A DNA stretch of 64,000 bases, taken from contig CAMAYC010000001.1 of the NCBI GenBank assembly GCA_945862125.1, forward strand, positions 43,649 to 107,648. The letters run 5' to 3'. Position numbers and translations under genes: made by a program. Under the pieces are notes generated by a model, which saw only the letters and a list, made by a program, of their open reading frames with translations, was not told where the DNA came from and ran no database searches. Origin of the DNA: Reyranella massiliensis 521 (lineage in GTDB: Bacteria; Pseudomonadota; Alphaproteobacteria; Reyranellales; Reyranellaceae). This document shows, piece by piece, positions 27,054 to 36,759 of this stretch; within the stretch, counting starts at the first letter, position 1; every line of letters starts with the position of its first letter.

Positions 27054-27932
27054 TCAGAACTTGATCCGGCGCGCGGCCAGGCGTGCCTGGTCCTCGGCGC
27101 TGAAACTCATGATCTTGCGGACCTTCTGGTCGAACTTCATGCCCACGGCCTCGGCACAAGCAGCAAGCGTGCCGGTTTCGGCCTCGAACAGGAAATGCGT
27201 GAAGACCAGTACCTTGCTGGTGAAGGAAGCGAGGCCGCTCATCACCACGGCAAGGTCGCCGGCGCGCAACGGGCGGCGGTAGTGGTTCAGCATCTCGACC
27301 ACCACCGAGCCCTCCTCGCGGGTCTGCATGGCGGCACGGTCGAAGCCCAGATGGTTCCACAGCATCGGCGCGCCGTCGGAGTAGCGGCCGAACTGATGGC
27401 GCGGCAGGAAGCAGCCGTGCTCGTCGCATTCGTCGGGCGTGATCACCGTGCGGCCAACCTCGATCATGCCGGTCGCGGGCGCATCGTCGAGCGTGAGATC
27501 GGGCAGCGCGAGCGTGCCGACGCTGCGTGGTTTGGCGGCCTCGGGCAGCGACATGAGGGCGGCTTCGGCGCGGGCACGGAAGGCGTCGGGCCATGGCCGG
27601 TCGCAGACGATGCGGCGGCGGACGGTAGCGGCCACGCGCCCGTCGGCCGGATTGCGGATTTCGTGATAGGCGACGAGATGTTGGGCGCCGATCTCGACCG
27701 GGGCCGAGCGGACCTCGACCGCATCGACGACCCGGAACTCGCGGAGGTAGCGGACATGGTCTTCGGCCGCCGTCACGGCGAGGCCCTGGGCCCGTTGCGC
27801 GCGCGGTCCCAGGCCCAGGCCTTGGAGCAGGTGCGCCGACGCCTCGTGGCCGAACTCGGTGTAGAATTGGACGTTCAGATGGTCGTTCTCGTCGCACTGC
27901 CAGGTGTTCACGGCGGTGCTGAAAGTCGGCAT
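27054..27932 (-). CDS. acyl-CoA thioesterase-like (hotdog fold) protein
   Basis: MPTFSTAVNTWQCDENDHLNVQFYTEFGHEAS..., second half RTVITPDECDEHGCFLPRHQFGRYSDGA. Confidence 0.75.
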   Translation of the reverse strand: MPTFSTAVNTWQCDENDHLNVQFYTEFGHEASAHLLQGLGLGPRAQRAQGLAVTAAEDHVRYLREFRVVDAVEVRSAPVEIGAQHLVAYHEIRNPADGRVAATVRRRIVCDRPWPDAFRARAEAALMSLPEAAKPRSVGTLALPDLTLDDAPATGMIEVGRTVITPDECDEHGCFLPRHQFGRYSDGAPMLWNHLGFDRAAMQTREEGSVVVEMLNHYRRPLRAGDLAVVMSGLASFTSKVLVFTHFLFEAETGTLAACAEAVGMKFDQKVRKIMSFSAEDQARLAARRIKF

Positions 27933-28136
27933 CAATTCGGGCGTTGGCACGCTACACACTCTCTGCTGTCTGTGGATGGCCGTCCAAATGGCCGAAAAAG
28001 CCACAGAAATCGACATTTTTCGGGTGTTCCGGGCTTGCGGGATGACGATTCGTGGATAACCTTGGCTCGCCAGCGCTGTCCTGGGGCGTCAGGAAGACGC
28101 TGGTGAAACTTAAAAAACGTAAGGGACCCCTCCACT

Positions 28137-28433
28137 ATGGCTACCAAAACCACTGTTCCGACTGTCCCGCTGTCCAAGGTCGCGGCCGAGCTGGCCGAGA
28201 AGACGGGCATGACCAAGAAGGACGCCACTGGCGCCCTCGATGAGTTCATCGGTCTGGTCGTGAGACACCTCAAGAAGGGCAACAAGGTCCGCGTTACGGG
28301 CCTCGGCATCTTCCAGGTGCGCGCGCGTCCGGCCCGCATGGGTCGCAACCCGGCCACCGGCGAAGCGATCAAGATCAAGGCGTCGAAGAAGGTTGCCTTC
28401 CGCGTTGCCAAGGATCTCAAGGAAGCGATCTAA
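28137..28433 (+). CDS. HU/IHF-family DNA-binding protein
   Basis: VPLSKVAAELAEKTGMTKKDATGALDEFIGLVVRHLKKGNKVRVTGLGIFQVRARPARMGRNPATGEAIKIKASKKVAFRVAKDLKEAI. Confidence 0.95.
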   Translation: MATKTTVPTVPLSKVAAELAEKTGMTKKDATGALDEFIGLVVRHLKKGNKVRVTGLGIFQVRARPARMGRNPATGEAIKIKASKKVAFRVAKDLKEAI

Positions 28434-28453
28434 GCCGCTTCCGACTGAAGATC

Positions 28454-28492
28454 GGGCGGGCGCCGGTGAGAGCCGGGTCCGCCCTTCTTTTT
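28454..28492 (+). terminator. Rho-independent terminator after HU-like gene
   Basis: GGGCGG gcg CCGG tgagag CCGG gt CCGCCC followed by TTCTTTTT. Confidence 0.75.
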
Positions 28493-28524
28493 GCCTGCGA
28501 TTCGATTCCCCTGCGATTCTATTC

Positions 28525-28917
28525 CTATGCCGCATCGTGGCAGCAGACGCAGATCTTGTTGCCGTCGGGATCGCGGAAATAAGCGCCGTAGTAGTTGGCG
28601 TGATACTGCGGCCTTGGCCCCGGTGGGCCGTCATCGCTTCCGCCGCCGGCAAGTGCCTTGGCGTAGCACGCATCGACCGCCGCCCGGGTAGGCGCGAGCA
28701 ACGCGACCATCTGGCCGTTTCCCGGCGTGGCGCCATCGCCGTTCTCCGGCCGGCCGATCAGGAAGAGCGGCCGTGCCGCCGCCGTCGGCATCCAGCCCGC
28801 CCATGGACGGTCGCGCTCGCAGAACTTCAGCGGGAAGCCGAGCGCATCCATCACGCTCGAATAGAAGACGAAGGCGCGATCGAAGTCGGTCACACCGACA
28901 TGCACATGCGAAATCAT
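28525..28917 (-). CDS. VOC family (glyoxalase/bleomycin-resistance) protein
   Basis: MISHVHVGVTDFDRAFVFYSSVMDALGF...YYGAYFRDPDGNKICVCCH. Confidence 0.92.
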   Translation of the reverse strand: MISHVHVGVTDFDRAFVFYSSVMDALGFPLKFCERDRPWAGWMPTAAARPLFLIGRPENGDGATPGNGQMVALLAPTRAAVDACYAKALAGGGSDDGPPGPRPQYHANYYGAYFRDPDGNKICVCCHDAA

Positions 28918-28968
28918 CGGGGAATTCCTGCCGTTTACCGGCTGCGTCGTGGGCTACTATAGCGTGGC

Positions 28969-29760
28969 ATGGAAATGTTCGTTGTCCTGAAATTCCTCGG
29001 CCAGCTGGCCCTGCCGCCGGCATCGCTGGCGCTCGGCCTGCTCGTGGGTGGCGTCCTGGCGGTGTTGGGCCTGCGGCGCCTCGGGCGGCTGGTTGCCGTG
29101 CTGGCCGTTGCCGAGTTGCTCGTGCTGTCGCTGCCGCCGGTGGCCGATGCGCTGGTGATGCCGCTGCAGGCGGAAGCGCGCGCGGCGGCGCAAGCGGCAC
29201 CCGCCTGCTGCTACGATGCCATCGTGGTGCTGGGCGGCGGCATCGCACCGGCGGCGCCGCCCTACATTCCCGAGCCGGACCTCAAAGACTCCGCGGATCG
29301 CATCTGGCAGGCTGCCCGTCTTTTTCATCGTGGCGTGGCGCCGCGCATCATCGTGAGCGGTGGCAATCCGCGGGCCGAGGCGGGCGGCACAGCGGTGATG
29401 TCTGAAGCCGAGGCGATGCGCATCTTCCTGCTCGCCCTCGGCGTGCCGGCCGAGGCGATCGTCCTCGAGGGCGGCTCGCTCAACACCATCCAGAACATCC
29501 GGGGCGTGCGCGAGCTGGCGAAGGGCGGGCGGGTCGCCCTGGTCACGTCGGCCTCCCATATGCCGCGGGCGCTGCGCCTGGCGCGTATCGCCGGGCTGGA
29601 TGTCGCGGCTTTCCCGACCGACTGGCGGGCGCCGGCTGAGGTGCGCGCTTCGTGGGAGAACTGGCTGCCGTCGCTGGACGCGCTGTCGATGTCTTCGGGC
29701 GCGTTGTGGGAGATCATGGCCAACGTCTTCGATCGCCGCGGCGCGAGTCTCGCGCCGTGA
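28969..29760 (+). CDS. YdcF family (DUF218) membrane protein
   Basis: DAIVVLGGGIAP, RAARLFHRGVAPRIIVSGGNPRAEAGG, VTSASHMPRALRLARIAGLDVAAFPTDW. Confidence 0.9.
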   Translation: MEMFVVLKFLGQLALPPASLALGLLVGGVLAVLGLRRLGRLVAVLAVAELLVLSLPPVADALVMPLQAEARAAAQAAPACCYDAIVVLGGGIAPAAPPYIPEPDLKDSADRIWQAARLFHRGVAPRIIVSGGNPRAEAGGTAVMSEAEAMRIFLLALGVPAEAIVLEGGSLNTIQNIRGVRELAKGGRVALVTSASHMPRALRLARIAGLDVAAFPTDWRAPAEVRASWENWLPSLDALSMSSGALWEIMANVFDRRGASLAP

Positions 29761-30785
29761 TCGCTCATGGAACAGTCTGGAGTCTGAACCGGCGCGCAGC
29801 GTTGGGGTTTGCCCTGGCCGGTCCGCTGCTGGTGCCGCTCGCCCGCCGGCCGCGCGCCCAGACGCTGGAGAAGGTGAGCTTCCAGACTGACTGGCGGGCC
29901 CAGGCCGAGCATGGCGGCTACTACCAGGCGATCGCCGCCGGCCTCTACGCCAGGGCCGGGATCGAGTGCGACCTTCGCCAGGGTGGGCCCAGCCTCAACA
30001 TCGGCCAGCTGCTGCTCAACGGGCGTGTCGACATGATCATGTCGAACAGCTTCGAGGCCTTCACCTATGTGCGCGAGGGCGCGCCGTTCTTCACCATCGC
30101 CGCGATCTTCCAGAAGGATCCGCAGGTCCTGATCGGCCATCCCGGCTCGGGTTTCGACGGCTTCGAGAAGCTCAAGGGCCGCACCTTGCTGATCGGCAAC
30201 GGCGGGCGCGTGACCTACTGGCCCTATCTCAGGAAGAAGTACGGGCTCCGCGACGAGCAGCTCCGGCCCTACACCTTCAACATGGCGCCGTTCCTGGCCG
30301 ACAAGAATGCCGTGCAGCAGGGGTTCCTGTCGTCCGAGCCCTATTCGCTCGGCCAGGCGCTCGGCCGCCCGCCCGAAGTGCTGCTGATCGCCGATGCCGG
30401 CTTCAGCGCCTACCAGACCACCATCGCGATCTCGCGCAAAATGGCGGTCGAGAAGAAGGAGCTGGTGCAGCGCTTCGTCGACGCCACGCTCGAGGGTTGG
30501 GCGCAGTATCTCAAGGGCGGGCCGGCGACGGCCGCCGCCAACGATCTCATCAAGAAGCATAATCCGGATCAGACCGACGACCGTATCGCCTATGCGCTCA
30601 AGGTTCTGAACGAGCGCGGCATCGTGATGTCGGGCGACGCGCTGGGAGACGGCGTCGGCGCCATGAGCGCCGCGCGCTGGAAGGGTTTCTACGACCAAAT
30701 GGCCGATGTCGACGTGCTGCCCAAAGGGCTGGACTTCGCCAAGGCCTATACGCTGGAATTCGTGAACAAGGGCATCGGCAGATAG
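29757..30785 (+). CDS. ABC transporter substrate-binding protein (NMT1/SsuA-like)
   Basis: Signal-like leader, KVSFQTDWRAQAEHGGYYQAIAAGLYARAGIECDLRQGGPSLN. Confidence 0.87.
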   Translation: MIAHGTVWSLNRRAALGFALAGPLLVPLARRPRAQTLEKVSFQTDWRAQAEHGGYYQAIAAGLYARAGIECDLRQGGPSLNIGQLLLNGRVDMIMSNSFEAFTYVREGAPFFTIAAIFQKDPQVLIGHPGSGFDGFEKLKGRTLLIGNGGRVTYWPYLRKKYGLRDEQLRPYTFNMAPFLADKNAVQQGFLSSEPYSLGQALGRPPEVLLIADAGFSAYQTTIAISRKMAVEKKELVQRFVDATLEGWAQYLKGGPATAAANDLIKKHNPDQTDDRIAYALKVLNERGIVMSGDALGDGVGAMSAARWKGFYDQMADVDVLPKGLDFAKAYTLEFVNKGIGR

Positions 30786-30794
30786 CCACAGGGG

Positions 30795-31961
30795 ATGACA
30801 ATGCATCAGGTCAGCGAAGAGCATCAGATGTTGCGCGAGTTGGTGAAGAAGTTCGTGCGCAACGAACTGCTGCCGCTGGAGAAGAACATCCTCGATCGCT
30901 TCGCCGCCGGCCAGCCGGCGGCGCTCAATGACGAGGAGAACGCGCGGCTCTTCAAGCAGTGCAAGGAACTGGGCCTGTGGGCACTCGACGTGCCGGAGGA
31001 GGTGGGCGGCGCCAACCTGCCGGCCGTGGCACTGGTCGGCGTCAACGAGGAGATCGGCTACACCTGCGTGCCCTTCACCTTCCCGCCTGATTCGCCCAAC
31101 CTGCACATGCTGCTGGCCACGGCCAGTCCCGAGCAGCGCAAGAAATACCTCGAGCCCTATGCGGCAGGCCTCACCAGCTCGGCCATTGCCATCTCCGAGC
31201 CCGGCGCCGGCGGCGATCCGGCCGGCATGAAGACGCGCGCGGTGAAGGACGGCAACGACTGGGTGATCAACGGCCGCAAGATCTGGATCAGCCGTATCGC
31301 CAAGGCCGACTTCACCATTGCGATGGCGGTGACCGACACCGCCCTGGGCTCGCGCGGCGGCATCACCGCCTTCCTGATCGACAAGGGCACGCCCGGCCTC
31401 ATTGTGGCGCGCGCGATTCCGATGCTGGCCGGCCAGCGCACCTACGAGGTCGTGTTCGAGGATTGCCGCGTGCACGAGAGCCAGGTGCTGGGCAAGGTCG
31501 GTGCAGGCTTCGCGCCGATGCAGTTACGCCTCACCGTGCGCCGCCTGCAGATGGGCGCCTGGTGCACTGGCATGGCCCAGCGCGCGCTCGACATGCTGGT
31601 CGAGCATGCCAACCAGCGCGTCACCTTCGGCGAGAAGCTCGCCGACCGGCAGGCCATCCAGTGGTGGGTGGCGGACGCCGCCATGAAGCTGCACGCCTGC
31701 CGGCTGATGGTGATGGACGCCGCCGTGAAGCAGGACGACGGCCGCGACGTGCGCATGGAAGCCTCGATGATCAAGGTCTACGCCACCGAGATGGCGACCG
31801 AGATCATCGACCATGCCCAGCAGGCCTTCGGCGCCATGGGCGTGACGCAGGAACTGCCCCTGTCGATCATGGCGCAGAAGGTGCGCACCATGCGCGTCTA
31901 CGAGGGCCCGTCGGAGGTCCACCGCATGGTGATCGCGCGGCGTATTCTCGGTGGGCGCTAG
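30795..31961 (+). CDS. acyl-CoA dehydrogenase family protein
   Basis: AIAISEPGAGGDPAGMKTRAVKDGNDWVINGRKIWIS; C-terminal KVRTMRVYEGPSEVHRMVIARRILG. Confidence 0.95.
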   Translation: MTMHQVSEEHQMLRELVKKFVRNELLPLEKNILDRFAAGQPAALNDEENARLFKQCKELGLWALDVPEEVGGANLPAVALVGVNEEIGYTCVPFTFPPDSPNLHMLLATASPEQRKKYLEPYAAGLTSSAIAISEPGAGGDPAGMKTRAVKDGNDWVINGRKIWISRIAKADFTIAMAVTDTALGSRGGITAFLIDKGTPGLIVARAIPMLAGQRTYEVVFEDCRVHESQVLGKVGAGFAPMQLRLTVRRLQMGAWCTGMAQRALDMLVEHANQRVTFGEKLADRQAIQWWVADAAMKLHACRLMVMDAAVKQDDGRDVRMEASMIKVYATEMATEIIDHAQQAFGAMGVTQELPLSIMAQKVRTMRVYEGPSEVHRMVIARRILGGR

Positions 31962-32030
31962 ACCGCCGACGTTGACACCCACAGCCGGGCGGGCGGATCA
32001 TTTCCGCCTGCATTCAGGGGAGCCGCCGCC

Positions 32031-32573
32031 ATGACCTACACGCTCGATACCTTCGTCAAGGACGCCCAGGCCGCGCTCAAGGCCCACGATGGACCGGCCG
32101 GCCGCGAGCAGGTGCGTGTCCTCCTGGAGAAGCTGCTGGCGAACAAGAGTTTCGTCGATGAAGCCGTCGGTCCGGCGGCACCGCTCGGCGCCCGCAAGCT
32201 CTATGAGGACAAGGATCTCGGCTTCGTCGTGCTGGCGCACTGCAATGCCAAGCCGCACAAGAGCCCGCCGCACGATCACGGCCCGTCCTGGGCGGTCTAC
32301 GGCCAGGCCGTCAACTACACCGACATGAGCGAGTTCCGGCGGATCGACGGCGGCAAGACCGAAGGCGACGCCAAACTGGAGCAGGTCAAGGCCTATCGCC
32401 TCAATCCCGGTCAGGCCGGCGTCTACGATGTCGGCGCCGTCCATGCCATCGACTATCCCGAAGGCAGCCGCTTCGTGCGCGTGACCGGACGCGACCTCGA
32501 CTATGTGCGGCGGCTGAAGTTCGACATGGCCGCCGGCAAGGCGATCACCATCGAGAGCGCCTCGGCGAGCTGA
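32031..32573 (+). CDS. conserved hypothetical (cupin-like) protein
   Basis: LGFVVLAHCNAKPHKSPPHDHGPSWAVYGQ, HxH-type cupin motif. Confidence 0.7.
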   Translation: MTYTLDTFVKDAQAALKAHDGPAGREQVRVLLEKLLANKSFVDEAVGPAAPLGARKLYEDKDLGFVVLAHCNAKPHKSPPHDHGPSWAVYGQAVNYTDMSEFRRIDGGKTEGDAKLEQVKAYRLNPGQAGVYDVGAVHAIDYPEGSRFVRVTGRDLDYVRRLKFDMAAGKAITIESASAS

Positions 32574-32584
32574 ACGGTCTTCCT

Positions 32585-34039
32585 CTAGTCCGCGTTCGCC
32601 GGCGCCTGGGGCCGCGAGAATTCCTCGGCGGCGACGGCGAAGTTCAGGTTCTGGCCGGCCTTGAAGTAGAAGGTCGTGATGCCGAGCAGTTCACCCTGGG
32701 CATCGAACAGGCCACCGCCGGACGAACCCTGCGAGATCGGCGCCGAGGTCTGGATCAGCTTGGAATCGTTCTGGCTGCGCTTGGACGAGACGATGCCTTC
32801 CGCGACCGTGAGCTCCAGACCCTGCGGTGTGCCGATGGTGATCGCGCGTTCGCCAACCTTGATGTCGCTGTAGGGGCGGACGCCGACCCATTTCGGCAGC
32901 TTGCTCTCGACCCGGAGTACGCAGCGGTCGGCATTGATGTTCATCGACACGACCGTGGCCTTCAGTTCCTGCCGGTCGCGGACCAGCAGCACCCGGGTCT
33001 TGTCGCCCACGACGTGGCAGTTGGTCAGCAGGTCGCTCTCGCTCACTGCCACCGCCGAGCCGATGCTCTTGTCGGCCTTCACCATGTAGACCGCGCCGGC
33101 GGCCTTCTCGAAGATCTCCTCGGCGCTCAGGTCGCCCGCGACGCGGCGCACGAGTTTCAGCCGGTCGGTCATGCCCGCGGTGTCGAGGTTCGCCGGCGCG
33201 GTGCCGGTGGGCCGTGGCCGCGCGACCTGTCCGTCGGCCGCCTCCATCGGCGCCGCCGGCAGCTCCTCGAGCTTCGGCCGTGGCCGCGCCGAGGGATTGA
33301 ACGTCCGGTTGATGACCGTGCCCGCCATGGTCGCGGCGAACAGTGCGCGCTGCAGCTCGGGCCGGTCGTTGGGAACCGTGGTGACGGTAAAGATGATGCC
33401 GCCGGGATGGCAGAGGGCCCGTGTCAGGACCTGGCTGTTGCCGGAAGGGGACACGATCGCGAAGCCTTCCTCGGACTTGGTGCGGTACGAATCGCCTTTC
33501 TTCTGAAGCGACGTGTAGAGCGTGCCGAGCGCGACGCAGCTCGCGCCGCCGTATCGGACGCCGACCGACTGACCGACACTGCCGTCAGCGTGGTACCACA
33601 GCACCGAGCCCTCGGCCTGCGGCGGCGACAGCTTGGCGAGCCGGGTCGGCATGCCGACGGCGAAGCCCACCGAGTCGTCGCGCAGGATCGCCCAGCCCGC
33701 GGCGTCGCGCTTCTTCAGGCCTTCGGAAACCAGTTCGATCGCCTGATTGTCCGGCAGGTTTTCGGTGACGGTCCGACGCTTGGCGGTCTGCCAGGCCTGG
33801 CTGGCCTTGCGCACCGCGGTCGTGCCGCCGTCATTGTCCATGCCGATATGCCCGGTCCAGATCAGGGCCTGCACGATGTCGGCGGGGGTGATCATGTCGG
33901 CCGGCACCGAGGCGTTCCACTTGTAGGCGAAGACGCCGGGCGCCGGTTCGGCGACCGCAGCACCCGACATCAGCAGCGTGACGCTGCCGGCCGCCGCCAG
34001 GAACAGTGAACGAAATGAGCCAGAAAAAAGGGTGCGCAC
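32585..34039 (-). CDS. trypsin-like serine protease, exported
   Basis: LLTNCHVVGDKT (catalytic His), SAPISQGSSGGGLFDAQGELLGITTF (catalytic Ser); GTG start with signal peptide. Confidence 0.88.
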   Translation of the reverse strand: MRTLFSGSFRSLFLAAAGSVTLLMSGAAVAEPAPGVFAYKWNASVPADMITPADIVQALIWTGHIGMDNDGGTTAVRKASQAWQTAKRRTVTENLPDNQAIELVSEGLKKRDAAGWAILRDDSVGFAVGMPTRLAKLSPPQAEGSVLWYHADGSVGQSVGVRYGGASCVALGTLYTSLQKKGDSYRTKSEEGFAIVSPSGNSQVLTRALCHPGGIIFTVTTVPNDRPELQRALFAATMAGTVINRTFNPSARPRPKLEELPAAPMEAADGQVARPRPTGTAPANLDTAGMTDRLKLVRRVAGDLSAEEIFEKAAGAVYMVKADKSIGSAVAVSESDLLTNCHVVGDKTRVLLVRDRQELKATVVSMNINADRCVLRVESKLPKWVGVRPYSDIKVGERAITIGTPQGLELTVAEGIVSSKRSQNDSKLIQTSAPISQGSSGGGLFDAQGELLGITTFYFKAGQNLNFAVAAEEFSRPQAPANAD

Positions 34040-34155
34040 GCGGCGATCCTCCCGGGCCCATTTTCGTCGATACCGGGAGTCCGGCCTACCGCTCGATTGT
34101 ATCAAAAGCGTGCAGGTGGCCTGCGCGGCGGGGCTTCCGGGCGGATGGCTTCGTG

Positions 34156-34617
34156 TCAGATCCAGCGTCGCGTTCGGCGCCGGTAGTCATCGAAGGCCAA
34201 TCCAAACCTGGCGGCCAGCGCCCTTTCCTCGGGCACGATCTGGAAGCGATTGATGTAGAGAAGGAACAGCAGTGGGCCCACGAAAGTGACGGCGTTCGAC
34301 AGATAGATGGCCCACCCGGCAAGCACCAGCAGGAGACCCAGGTACATCGGGTTGCGCGTGAGGCGGTAGACTCCGGTGACGACCAGCGACGAGGCGGCGT
34401 CGGGCCGGGTCGGATTGACGGTGGTCTTCGCGCGCCAGAACGACACGGTGCCGGCCGCGGAGATCGCGACGCCGAGGGCCGCCACGGCCAATGCGATCGC
34501 AAGACGGGCGGGCAGCGTGAAAGCGAGAGAACTCGATGCACTCGCCGCCAGCCACATGGCGATGGCAACAAGCAGCGCCACGACGGGAGGCGGGATCTTC
34601 AATTCGAGCGTCTTCAC
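34156..34617 (-). CDS. isoprenylcysteine carboxyl methyltransferase-like membrane protein
   Basis: SLVVTGVYRLTRNPMYLGLLLVLAGWAIYL...IVPEERALAARFGLAFDDYRRRTRRWI. Confidence 0.9.
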   Translation of the reverse strand: MKTLELKIPPPVVALLVAIAMWLAASASSSLAFTLPARLAIALAVAALGVAISAAGTVSFWRAKTTVNPTRPDAASSLVVTGVYRLTRNPMYLGLLLVLAGWAIYLSNAVTFVGPLLFLLYINRFQIVPEERALAARFGLAFDDYRRRTRRWI

Positions 34618-34684
34618 GGTCGCAATCTAGATATCGACGCCGGGACGCGCAAACGAGTGTGCCTCGTTCCGCGGTCGGAATTGT

Positions 34685-35371
34685 CTAGGCGAGCTTTGCC
34701 GCTGCTTCCGCATTGGCCTTGGACCGGGTCTCCAGCATGCCCGACAAGCGCTCGCGGATGCGCTTCACGCGCTCGACGCCCGCCTTCTCGGGGCTGCCCG
34801 AATCGAACGGCGGCTGCGGGTCGTATTCCAGGACGAGCTGGATCGACTTGGCCACTTCCTCGCCCGCAAGTTCGGCCGCGACAGTGAGCCCGAAATCGAT
34901 GCCGGCGGTGACGCCACCGCCCGAGATGCGGTTGCGGTCGCGCACCACGCGCTCGGCCACCGGAATGGCGCCGAAGGCCGGCAGCATGTCCCGCCAGGCC
35001 CAGTGGCAGGCGGACTTGTAACCTTTCAGGAGTCCCGCGGCGCCGAGGACCAGCGAGCCGGTGCAGACCGAGGTGACGTAGCGCGCCGTGGCGGCCTGCT
35101 TGCGCAGGAAGTCGAGCGTCTCCTCGTCGGTCATCAGCGCCACCTGGCCGCCGCCCCCCGGCACGCAGATCACGTCGAGCTTGGGACAATCGGCGAAGGT
35201 GGTGGTCGGCACGATCGAGAAGCCGGCGTCGGTCGGTACCGGAGCCAGCGTCTTCCAGATCATGTGCAGGGTGGCGCCCGGCACCCGCGCCAGCACCTGG
35301 GCCGGGCCGGTGGCGTCGAGCTGGGTGACGTTGGGATAGAGCAGGATTCCGATGTGGAGGGGGCTGGCCAT
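34685..35371 (-). CDS. DJ-1/PfpI family protein
   Basis: IGILLYPNVTQLDATGPAQVLARVPG...VTSVCTGSLVLGAAGLLKGYKSACHW. Confidence 0.9.
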   Translation of the reverse strand: MASPLHIGILLYPNVTQLDATGPAQVLARVPGATLHMIWKTLAPVPTDAGFSIVPTTTFADCPKLDVICVPGGGGQVALMTDEETLDFLRKQAATARYVTSVCTGSLVLGAAGLLKGYKSACHWAWRDMLPAFGAIPVAERVVRDRNRISGGGVTAGIDFGLTVAAELAGEEVAKSIQLVLEYDPQPPFDSGSPEKAGVERVKRIRERLSGMLETRSKANAEAAAKLA

Positions 35372-35408
35372 GGGAGTCTCCGGTGTACTTTTGTCGATGC
35401 GCGATCGG

Positions 35409-35479
35409 TGTCATCCCGAGCGCAGCGAGGGATCTTTGTCGGGCGTCTCGAAAGGTCCCTCGCTGCGCTCGGGATGACA
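35409..35479. repeat. large inverted repeat: 29-bp arms (one mismatch), 13-nt spacer
   Basis: tgtcatcccgagcgcagcgagggatcttt ... aaaggtccctcgctgcgctcgggatgaca. Confidence 0.93.
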
Positions 35480-35543
35480 ATGGTGCCTGTATAGGCGCTT
35501 CCGACTGTTGGCAGGAATGACAAAGATCGTCTATTTTCTGCCA

Positions 35544-36509
35544 ATGACTAAACTCCATCGCGTCGTCATCGTCGCCTACGAGGGCTGCCAGCTCCTCGAC
35601 GTCACCGGTCCTGCCGCCGTGTTCGGCGCCGCCAACGAAGGGCGCTCCCATCAGGTCTACGACGTGACGATCGTCTCGCCCGACGGCGGCGCGGTCGTCA
35701 CCAATTGCGGCGTGGCGTTGCAGAGTCGCAGGATCGGCGGTCAGCCCGAGACGCTGCTGGTGGCCGGCGGCTCGCGCGGGCTGAAGGCCGCGACGATGCG
35801 CCCCGATCTGCGGCGCTGGCTGCGCAAGGTGGCGCCAAAGACCCGGCGCTACGGCTCGGTCTGCACCGGCGCTTTCGTGCTGGCCGCGGCCGGGCTCCTG
35901 GATGGCAAGCGCGTGGCCACGCACTGGGCGAGCTGCCAGCGTCTCGCCGAGCGTTACGCGACGCTCGATGTCGATGCCGACTCGCTCTATGTCGTCGACG
36001 GCAAGGTCTGGACCTCGGCCGGGGTCACGACCGGGATCGACATGGCCTTGGCGCTGGTCGAAGCCGATCTCGGTGCCGCCACGGCCAACCTGATCGCGCG
36101 GCACTTCGTGCTCTATGCCCGCCGCCCGGGCTACCAGTCGCAGTTCAGCCCGCTGCTGCAGGCCCAGACCTCAGCCCAGAGCGCGGCCGAAGCACCGTTC
36201 GTGACGCTGATCGACTGGATGCAGGCCCATCTCGACCAGCCGCTCGACGTGCCGGCGCTGGCGGCGCGCGCCGGCCTGTCGGAGCGCAGCTTCTATCGCA
36301 AGTTCACCGACGCCACCGGCAAGACACCGGCACATTTCGTGGAAAGCCTGCGGCTCGACGCGGCGCGCACCTTGCTGGCCGAGGGCCTGCCGCTGAAGGC
36401 GATTGCGGCTCGCGTGGGCCTGCGCTCCTCGGCGCGGCTCGGCCAGGCCTTCGAACGCCGCTTCGGCATGGCGCCATCGCTGTTCCGGGAGATGCATGCG
36501 GCGGCCTGA
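35544..36509 (+). CDS. GlxA-family (DJ-1/PfpI + AraC HTH) transcriptional regulator
   Basis: DVTGPAAVFGAAN, GSVCTGAFVLAAAGLLDGKRVATHW, C-terminal AraC HTH LAARAGLSERSFYRKFTDATGKTPAHFVESLRLDAAR. Confidence 0.95.
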   Translation: MTKLHRVVIVAYEGCQLLDVTGPAAVFGAANEGRSHQVYDVTIVSPDGGAVVTNCGVALQSRRIGGQPETLLVAGGSRGLKAATMRPDLRRWLRKVAPKTRRYGSVCTGAFVLAAAGLLDGKRVATHWASCQRLAERYATLDVDADSLYVVDGKVWTSAGVTTGIDMALALVEADLGAATANLIARHFVLYARRPGYQSQFSPLLQAQTSAQSAAEAPFVTLIDWMQAHLDQPLDVPALAARAGLSERSFYRKFTDATGKTPAHFVESLRLDAARTLLAEGLPLKAIAARVGLRSSARLGQAFERRFGMAPSLFREMHAAA

Positions 36510-36759
36510 CTTGACTTTCCTGCTGAAATCCTATTAAATCCTGTCGAAAATCCCGAGCCCTTATTGCGTCTGCGTGAATCGAGTCGTCACCGAATAGGAA
36601 ATGAAGGAAGGGAGTCAGGAGTCGTGGGTTTCGAAATGTCCCACTTCAGGAGACATTTTCTGGGCGCCCAGCGGCAATTCGGATGGTGGATCAGACGGTT
36701 GGCCGATCCGCAAAACGTCAAAGTCGCTTCTTGCTTTGTCTCTTTTGGCGACTCCGACT

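Noticed and set aside
29325-31475. 716-aa minus-strand ORF
   Set aside because: Antisense to YdcF, substrate-binding protein and acyl-CoA dehydrogenase genes; GC-rich shadow ORF.
36510-36759. Intergenic gap between the GlxA-type regulator and MFS transporter as a possible hidden gene or remnant
   Set aside because: No convincing coding or RNA structure seen; insufficient support for a call.
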